Made by a program: the position numbers and the translations under genes. Positions 56,401 through 64,000 of a stretch of DNA of 64,000 nt are shown here, piece by piece. The notes under the pieces are model-generated. The model was not told where the DNA came from. It saw nothing but the letters and a program-made list of their open reading frames with translations, and did no database searches. Source of the DNA: Arabidopsis thaliana (lineage: Eukaryota; Streptophyta; Magnoliopsida; Brassicales; Brassicaceae); contig NC_003070.9 of the NCBI RefSeq assembly GCF_000001735.4, positions 124,001 through 188,000 of the forward strand, given 5' to 3'. Within the stretch, counting starts at the first letter, position 1. Every line of letters begins with the position of its first letter.

Positions 56401-58066
56401 TCAACATATAACGCAAGCATTAGGGTTTTCTTCGATGCTTTGGGCGTAGTAATACGTTGTTAGGTGAGGATTATATGCTTTATACGCCTTTACAAGTTCC
56501 AACACATGATCAGGTGGCGGCACAACTGGTTGCGGCTGCGCTTGTGGTTGATCTTTCTTCTCTCCTTCCTTCTTATCGCCACCTTCTTTCTTCTCTTCTT
56601 CCTTCTTCGGTGCTTCTCCTTCCTTTTTCCCTTCTTCTTTTGGAGCTTCTCCTTCTTTCTTTGGCGGCTCGCCACCACCTTCCTTCTTCGGCTCCTCCTT
56701 CTTCTCCTTTTCCGGCTCTTTCGCAGGTCCCACTAGTACGATATCCGTCATCGGCCAATACTTTCTTAGCTTACTTACTACATTTACCGGATCCACGGTT
56801 CCAATAACCGTCAATTTCTTCTCCTTCATGTCCATTGCAATGGAATCGATTCCTAAAAAAAATTAAGATGCAACTTGTAATTCACCAATAAGGAAAGTAA
56901 AACGCTTTGTTTGAATCAAACAAAAAAAACAATCTTTGACTTATTTGCTTGTTGATTTTGTTGACACCATATGATTTATCAACTGATGGGCACGTATTTC
57001 AAAGAAGCAATAGTGGCCTAGATTTGATTTTATTCTAAGAAATAAAACAATGAATTTCACAAATAAACAATAATTGAAATATTTGGAGCAATATTTTTTA
57101 CCGTACTGTCACTATTGAAAAAGAGAGACACTTCTGTCAGAACAGCTCGTGATTGTTCATCAACATTAAAGAAATTTTTCACATTTTTTTCCCTCTGTTT
57201 ACACCTACCTACCAAATCGGAGACTAAATCGGACCGGAAACCATTTATATAGAGGTGAGGTTTAGAAGTGAGAACTAAGCAAGAGATCTGCGACTTGTTT
57301 CTGATGACCAACATTGTATATAACAGGAGCATGGAAAAATGATTACCTGGGAGAGTAGAAACCGTTTTAAGGGCCTTTTGTTTTGCCCTATCGTCATGCA
57401 AATCCAGCTTTAACACAATTTTCTGCAAAATTATTACAAAAGATCAACAAGTTAGAATCATCAAGAGATGTGAACACCAAGATGACATAATCTTTGATTT
57501 TTGAGTTTTTTTCTATCCGGAAGAGGAGCAAGAAAAACAGAGATTTGCAGATTTTAAAGAAGATACCAAAAAGTTAATGATATGTGTACATACCACACAC
57601 AGAGTGACGTGCATGTGTATTTGTGTGAACATATATAGTAGAGAAACAGAGTTTTGCAAAAGCAGAGGCATACTCATCATTCAATTTATGATTCTTGATT
57701 TGATTTTGTTAATAATTCACTGGTAACCTTAAAACGGTATTTCAGCCACACACAAAAAAATCATTAAAAATAAAAAGAAGAGTTTCGTTGCAATTAGGAT
57801 CAGAATAAGTTAAAAAGTGAGATTCTTTAAGAAGAAAAAACTCCAAAAGAAGCAAATCACATGTAATAAACACTCGCACATGAAGTAATGCAAAAAGGAA
57901 TAAATTCAGAGAGGTTCATTAATAACGAATAAACACAGAAAAAGGCTTTTTACTTTCGGATTCAAGAATCAAAATCTATTTTTTCTTATAGAAATTCTCT
58001 AATCCGAGGAATCAAATCTTGCATACGTGTAAAGAAAGAGAGAGAGAGAGAGAGATCGACCTTCAT
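56401..58066 (-). CDS. Heavy-metal-associated-like isoprenylated protein
   Basis: This is recalled as AT1G01490. Exons 58061-58066 (only ATG AAG), 57347-57422 and 56401-56852 give 177 residues. The N-terminal 70 residues form an HMA fold ([20 protein letters not shown], then [18 protein letters not shown]). The metal-binding CxxC of the fold is replaced by LHDDR, so classic copper-type binding is unlikely. A highly charged Lys/Glu/Pro/Gly linker follows ([17 protein letters not shown]). The C-terminus ends NACVIC, a CaaX box for farnesylation, as in HIPP proteins. Membrane attachment is inferred. The first coding exon is followed by a 638-bp intron. Confidence 0.9.
58038..58055 (+). repeat. 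(GA) tract next to the HMA-like gene's start exon
   Basis: Nine GA units lie in the intron just past the two-codon first exon (58061-58066). On the transcribed strand this is a CT tract directly behind the splice donor. Confidence 0.9.
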
Positions 58067-61000
58067 TGCTCTCAGCTTTTTATGTAACTTGAATGAATTC
58101 TCAAGAATTTGCAAAGAGATGTGAAAAAGATTTGTCTGTGAGTAAAAAGAGAGAGAGAGAGAAATGAGAATAAAGAAGAAGAAGAATGAAATAATAGGAA
58201 ACTTATGAAGACGATAAGAGAGATTGGACACTGATCGTTATTAAAAAAATACCCAAATCCTGACAAATACTGGAGAGATTAATAGAGAGAAAGATGCATG
58301 CAGAGAGAGAGAGATCAGTAGTCTCTCAATAATGAATGAATGAATGAATGAATGGTACGAAAGAGAGAGAGAGAGAGCGACGAGAAGAGATCTCTTTGTT
58401 TTCGTCTTTGCTTGTATGCGCGTGAGATAAGGCGCGTGGTGTTGTGGCTCAGCGTCATTACTTTCGGTCCTTTGGTTTGTGTTTGTTTCCTTTTTTCTGA
58501 CCCTTTGAAATTTCTTTCTCACCTTATCCACGTCATCTCTTCTTTTATTATCTAAATCGAATTCCTACTTTTTGATAAAATACGTTTTTCGTTTTTGTAT
58601 TTTAAGGGACCAGAATATAGTAGTATGAGTTTGTTGTATTATACTACACCACTCGGGAGTATCAACGAATTTTGTCATTTTCATACAATGGTGTCCAGAG
58701 ACTTATTACAACACCTTAATTAGGTATGCTTATCTAAACTTAATTCGAATCATTCAAATCATAATACTTTATATTTTAACTGTTATGTTTATCAGTCTAT
58801 GCATCTAATTGGCTCTATATATATATATATATATCATTTATTTTACTTGGCACATGATAATATTATGTTTGGCTTCAGCCGAATAAAAACATGCTGTAGA
58901 AAAAATCTATTAAAGAATTTATCAAAAATAAAACTCAAATTTTTAATAGTTTTGTAAATGATTTTTGCTTTTGATCACCAATCCATCGATTAATACGAAA
59001 TAAATATCTTTAGTTATAATATAAATGTTGGTTGTTTTTTGTTGGTAAAAACATACTGTAGGAAATAAATAATGTATACAATCATTAAGAAAATATTGAA
59101 ACACTCAAATTGTCAATATTTCTTATTGCATTTTTATATATAAACTTCCATTCTATGATTGATTTATTTTCTCAAGTTATATGTATACGAAGTACGTTGT
59201 CTAATAATTGAGTCCTCGCTCCCACCATCGGTTTGCCAATCCTACACGAATTTGATTCTCTAAATAAAGACAAATAATATTCTCCAAGCCACACACAAAA
59301 AAAAAAAAAACATACATTAGTAGTGGGAAACAGCTGCATATTCCACGTGTTTGCCCACGTAGATTAATTATTATTTCTCTTTAATATTTGACGTCCACGA
59401 AATATATATACAAGTGGATTGTGTTTTTGGCTAGCGCGTGAGAACACGCAGCAAACTGCGAGTAGAGGAAACGAGACGTGATGAGATTTGTGTAAATCTG
59501 GGCCACTTAGAGTGGGATGTGGGACCTATTACTCTGATGTACAAATTCTATGTATTTTGTTATTATAAAAAAAGGCGGCTTAATAGTCAATTCTTACCCT
59601 TACGTTGATCGTACCATCCTCATCTTCTGATCTGGACCGTCGATTCTAAGCCTTCAGAGGACTTGCATTGCATGTAGTAATTTGGCGATGAATCAAAGAG
59701 TAAACACAATTTGACCTAAGTACTCATTTATTATTTTCTGGTAAACTTTGACAAAAAAAAAAAAAAAAAAAGAGAATTCTATAAAAACTTTTGCTTTATA
59801 GTTTGACCAAAATTGAAAATGCTCTATAAAAACATTTGAAGCTGCTACTAATGGAGTTGCTTGTTTTTGACAATTAAAGTCTATTTTTGTTAACTTTCAG
59901 TTTATTATCTAAAATATTTTTTTAATCTTATCTTAAAATTAAAGTGATGATGTTGCTACAATGCTACTTAAGAATATATCAGACAGTGTTTTTATATGTG
60001 GAAACACGTACAATTGGGGACAATATAGTTATCTTAACTATTTTAATTAGTTCACTATCATAATTGCACACTATATAATCTAAGGCAAAATAAAGCGTGT
60101 TATCAGTTAATTAACCTCTAAATAGTAAAAAAGTCCATCGTCAGCGTAAAATATGATTATGAATTAAATGTTAACTAAAAATTACGAAATGTATTAAAAA
60201 AGTAAAACCAATCTTACAATTGGAGGATCTAAAATACGATCAATATCATGCTACGTGGTGCAATTAAGTGACATAAAATCAACTAAGTAAACCTCCGACA
60301 CGGATCTTGAGTTGCGGACATACACATGAATTGCAAAATCTTTATTTCAGCTAAACGTTAATTAAATATTGATGTCAGATTAATCTTATATATGAATGTT
60401 ACTTTATGATTATATTCGCCTACCTAATTAAGTAATTAGAAAGTGAAATGACAAGCCCCAATCTTTTCGGTGTTAACAAAAAGAGGATGAAGAAGAAAAC
60501 ATTATAGCCGGCCTATAAATATATATCCAAAGTTAGTCCAATTTCTCCGACAAGATCTAAAATCGAACGGTGAGGAATCCTCCAAGGATAAAAGTTCAAC
60601 AGCTGATAAATTTTCTCTTAAACCATTGAGAAAAAGAACATCTACTAAAGAATGTAATAGCTATGATTAAAATTAATAATTTCCGTACGGTCAATGACCC
60701 GAATGAGTAAAATGATGTTGCTTTCTGAATCATTATTTACTAAGATCTAAATGTGGTCTGCTTTTTACAATTATACAAAACTATATATATCCATAACTTT
60801 TTTGCAAAGAACCATATGTAGTTGACGAAAAAAAAAAGTGGTCTAACATGATTTGTAGCAATTGAGCTGAGTCCATATGATTTAAGCCCATTTAACGGAC
60901 TGTGTGGAATTGATGGCCCAGTTATTAAACCTTTTTTGTTTGTGTGGAAAAAGCCAAAAAAAACTGTCACACGTGCGAATCTCACAGGTGAGGAGGGTAT

Positions 61001-61259
61001 TTTATCCTGTCGGTTTCTTCTTCTTTGACCCCTCCGTAATTACCTCGTCTTCAATCAAATTATAATTTTTTGACCTTTTTTTACCTTCGAAAATATCTGA
61101 AACCCTCAAAAACCTAAACACAACAAACAAACAAACAAACAAAAAAGTTCCTGTTCGATTCCTCCTCTCATTCATTCTCTGCTTGTTCCTCAAATCCTTC
61201 AATTTTCTCATCAAATCCAGATTTGCGAATTTAGGTTTTCTTGAATCTAATCGTTCTCG
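58067..61259. other. HMA-like gene leader, long intergenic region, and leader of the DUF gene at 61260
   Basis: The leader of the minus-strand gene runs to about 58,550 and holds GA and AATG repeats. The 2.3 kb from 58,560 to 60,900 is AT-rich with TA and A tracts (58819-58834, 59751-59770) and no gene. The leader of the plus-strand gene begins at about 61,000 and carries a (CAAA)5 tract at 61124-61143. Confidence 0.5.
58331..58354 (+). repeat. (AATG)6 microsatellite
   Basis: Six perfect AATG units lie in the probable leader region of the HMA-like gene. On the gene's own strand this reads CATT and introduces no ATG. Confidence 0.95.
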
Positions 61260-62573
61260 ATGATTTCGAAAGATCACCTTCATCATCTGGATCCTCTGGG
61301 TACAACCAAATCGTACCACATGAATACCTCCACCGTATCGCCGCCGTCTCCGGCATCATCAATTTCGTTGTCGCAATCGGCGTGGCTGGAGGTTCGTTTG
61401 TTCTACGTCCGTATCGCTCCTTGCGTCGTTGAGAACGTCCCTGACTTCCTCACCCTCCGTCACCCTCGTCGCGAAACCGGTGCTTCTCTTGAGGTTAACG
61501 GCGTTCGCGTTCCTTCGTCGCAGACGGCGTCGCTTAAACTCCGCCGTGACAGAGTCGACCGGGAATCGTCGGAGGTGACTTACGTGAGCACTGAGACCGT
61601 TCGCGTTACCGGATGCGTTGATTTCGAGGTTTATGATAACGAGGATATGGTCTTGTGTGGGAACCTAGATAGAATCGAAGGTGCTTGGAACAATGGAACT
61701 GTGAGTGATCCCAAGACTGGATGGGGCATGGATTGTTACATTGCTATGGGAAACGGACACGTGTCAGGTCCTTCTGCCTCTGTGTTTTTCCAGCCAAAGT
61801 TTGGAGTCTCGTCTCCGTCCGTCGAGGTTTATATAGCTGGTTGTTGTGGTGGTGTCCCGGTGATATTGACCAAGACGATTCAGGCGAGTCCGAGGAGGAA
61901 GGTGGCTAGGCACGTGACACTCGACGCTATCCCTGAGGATGAGGAAGTTGGCAAAGAGCAAGACATTGGTACCATTGGTGATGAATTGGCCCGTCAAAGC
62001 AAAGTACAGGTATGATTCTGATTTCACAATTCTCTGTTTGGTGATTGTCCAAGCCCTTAAGTTACGATTCTTAATAACTTGGGATTGAGATTTGAAAAGG
62101 TTGCTTCTTTCGTCTAGTTTTGTGAGTTATGAATGCTGTAGCAGATATTTAGTTATTAAGATCACTCGCAAGTTTCTGGTGAATTTAGCTCCTGCTTGAA
62201 TGTTTTCTTTGACTCTACAGCTGAATTTGAAAATTGTAGAATTGTTGACTGATCAGAAATTGAGATATGGATATAGGTCAATAGACTCTCTTTGCACTTT
62301 TTTTGGTGCTTTATCTTGTTTGTCGTTTCGTTTATGCAGATGATGGAATCAGAAGTTGATGAATACGATGACTCAGATATGAAAATGGCACAGAGATATT
62401 ACCCTGAAGGAATGTACGTTGATGAGGATGGTCAGCTCTCATGGTTCAATGCAGGAGTCAGAGTCGGAGTTGGGATAGGCCTTGGGATGTGTCTTGGTGT
62501 AGGCATTGGAGTTGGATTACTCATGCGTTCGTATCAAGCAACAACTAGTAACCTTCGTAGGAGGTTTCTCTGA
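61260..62573 (+). CDS. Unknown plant protein with glycine-zipper tail ('erythronate-4-phosphate dehydrogenase-like')
   Basis: This is recalled as AT1G01500. Exons 61260-62009 and 62340-62573 give 327 residues from MISKDHLHHLDPLGTTKSYH. The core (AWLEVRLFYVRIAPCVVENV, then TVRVTGCVDFEVYDNEDMVL and GWGMDCYIAMGNGHVSGPS) is a conserved plant family. The dehydrogenase name in annotations is not supported by any NAD-binding motif I can see. The C-terminus is a glycine-zipper hydrophobic segment (VGVGIGLGMCLGVGIGVGLL) that ends in short basic sequence (MRSYQATTSNLRRRFL), so a C-terminal membrane anchor is likely. The intron lies just after residue 250. Confidence 0.88.
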
Positions 62574-63234
62574 TCATCACCTACCATAAACTAAAAACCC
62601 ACTTAGACATTTCGAGATCTACTAAGAATGTCGGTAACGTAGTGGGTTATAAAAGAGATAGAATTTTGGTAGATAGATGTATAGAGCTTTTGGTTTTCAC
62701 CTGTTTGTGTCCTTTTGAATATATATATATATTCGGCTCTGTTCATATACTTTAGTAGCACAAAAGAGAGTTCCCATCTTGCTCCAGTCATGTTCTTTTG
62801 TTCTTTCTTTTCTCAAGTCTGTCTATGTCGTTGCTCTTGTGTAGAAAGAGATTTCGTGTTATTGTTGTTGTTGTCAAACGCTGGAGTTTGTCTTTCGGTT
62901 TCTGGTCAGGAAATAATGTGGAATAGGGAATGTACATGTTTCACCTGTATTCAGTATCTGTTTGCAATTAGTAAATTAAATTATTACAACAAGCCAAGTG
63001 GAAGACGGCGTCGTTTATCATAAATGTCAAACCGATGACGTCTTATCGGGGGAGCATGAGCATTGGACTAAAAAATTATTGTCAATTTGTTTAAATTGTA
63101 TTTTGGGCCCTGAAAATTATTATAAATGAAATTTAGCCCCTTAATTTTGTAAGAGTTTACAACATTGAACCCTAAATCATTATGTTCCCAAAATCAAAAT
63201 TTCACTCCTCGAGAGTAGCGAGAAGAAGGAGGAG
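62574..63234. other. Intergenic, 3' region and ANGUSTIFOLIA promoter/leader
   Basis: The 3' UTR of the preceding gene fills the first part (to about 62,950). The ANGUSTIFOLIA promoter and leader fill the rest. No TATA box is clear. Confidence 0.5.
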
Positions 63235-64000
63235 ATGAGCAAGATCCGTTCGTCTGCGACAATGCCACATCGCGACCAGCCGTCACCGGCGTCGCCTCAC
63301 GTCGTTACACTCAACTGTATAGAGGATTGTGCGCTCGAGCAAGACTCCCTCGCCGGCGTTGCTGGTGTCGAATACGTCCCGCTCAGCCGCATCGCCGATG
63401 GTAAGATCGAGTCCGCCACCGCCGTTCTCCTCCATTCCCTCGCGTATCTTCCACGAGCAGCTCAACGCCGACTCCGTCCTCACCAGCTCATTCTCTGCCT
63501 TGGCTCTGCTGATCGCGCTGTCGATTCGACTCTCGCCGCCGACCTAGGTCTCCGACTTGTCCATGTAGATACTTCACGAGCCGAGGAAATCGCGGATACC
63601 GTCATGGCGCTCATCCTTGGACTCCTTCGACGGACGCATTTACTCTCGCGACACGCTCTATCGGCGTCTGGTTGGCTCGGATCGCTTCAGCCTCTTTGCC
63701 GGGGAATGAGACGGTGCCGTGGTATGGTTTTGGGTATCGTTGGCAGATCTGTATCGGCTCGGTATTTAGCTAGTAGAAGCTTGGCTTTCAAGATGAGTGT
63801 GCTCTACTTCGATGTCCCAGAGGTATGTTTGTTGGCAATGTCTCGCTAAGCTTTTAATATCTTAGTGTAAACTGACTCTTTAGGGACCAAAAAAAGTGCT
63901 GAGTTCTTAGCTACTACATTCCTAAACTGCTTACTATGATGGCTCTCTTTCAAGTTCCTCTCCCTTGGATGTTATATTTGTTGTCAATAGTTGCGTTTGC
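63235..64000 (+). CDS. AN: ANGUSTIFOLIA (CtBP/BARS-like), first exon only
   Basis: ANGUSTIFOLIA is the plant CtBP-like protein that controls leaf cell shape, trichome branching and microtubule order. Only exon 1 (63235-63822, 196 codons) and part of intron 1 are in the window; the donor GTATG follows at 63823. The start MSKIRSSATMPHRDQPSP precedes a D-2-hydroxyacid-dehydrogenase-like region (VVTLNCIEDCALEQDSLAGV). The NAD-binding turn reads GMVLGIVGRSVSARYLASRS and ends VLYFDVPE. The full protein has 636 residues, so about 440 lie beyond the right edge. Confidence 0.95.

Noticed and set aside
56457-56807. 116-codon plus-strand frame rich in Leu and Ser
   Set aside because: It is the reverse shadow of the Lys/Glu-rich linker of the HMA-like gene.
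1-64000. tRNA, rRNA or microRNA genes
   Set aside because: I looked for tRNA box sequences and long hairpins while reading and saw none I could support; a tRNAscan or miRNA search was not possible.

Overview
The window is plant nuclear DNA. AT-rich intergenic sequence separates intron-rich genes with short GT-AG introns. It reads as the left end of Arabidopsis thaliana chromosome 1, and the gene order and proteins match my memory of loci AT1G01320 to AT1G01510, about window position plus 124,000. Locus names and that offset are recalled, not searched. The exon models were built by reading splice sites and checking that reading phase closes; most give the exact protein length known for the locus.

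Left part (1-16 kb): the N-terminal two thirds of REC1 (CLU/TPR protein, minus), a doubtful small ORF, CNGC10 (cyclic-nucleotide-gated channel, minus), a CCCH plus RING spliceosomal-type protein, a NYN-domain gene whose ATG and body are out of frame, and a decayed CNGC fragment. Middle (16-36 kb): PYL9/RCAR1 (abscisic acid receptor), CENH3 (centromeric histone, with two E2F-type sites), ETC1 (single-repeat R3 MYB), and a tandem UGT72B2/UGT72B3 pair. Between the two UGTs lie a ubiquitin-like relic, a Ser/Thr-rich unknown gene built by exon duplication, and APUM22. TBL25 follows. Right part (36-64 kb): an extra-large-G-like DUF3133 protein, a DUF1221-type pseudokinase with possible antisense transcription, a LEA_2/NHL membrane protein, PIP5K11, LEA14, ACS2 (ethylene synthesis), a CaaX-tailed heavy-metal-associated-like protein, an unknown protein with a glycine-zipper tail, and the first exon of ANGUSTIFOLIA.

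These are independent plant genes, not an operon or cluster. Several serve stress hormones (PYL9 for ABA, ACS2 for ethylene, LEA14 for dehydration). From memory, a run of genes here (CNGC10, PYL9, ETC1, UGT72B2/B3, TBL25, DUF3133) has a paralogous run on chromosome 4, an old segmental duplication.

I found no convincing new biological system. The most useful unexplained signals are decayed or altered genes: a ubiquitin-like relic (26375-26620), a CNGC relic that keeps intron sequence (15732-16015), the NYN gene's frame break, the broken APUM22 N-terminus, intron-buried exon copies at 27.7-28.0 kb, a 34-nt UGT fragment in the UGT72B2 promoter, and the triple-dead pseudokinase.
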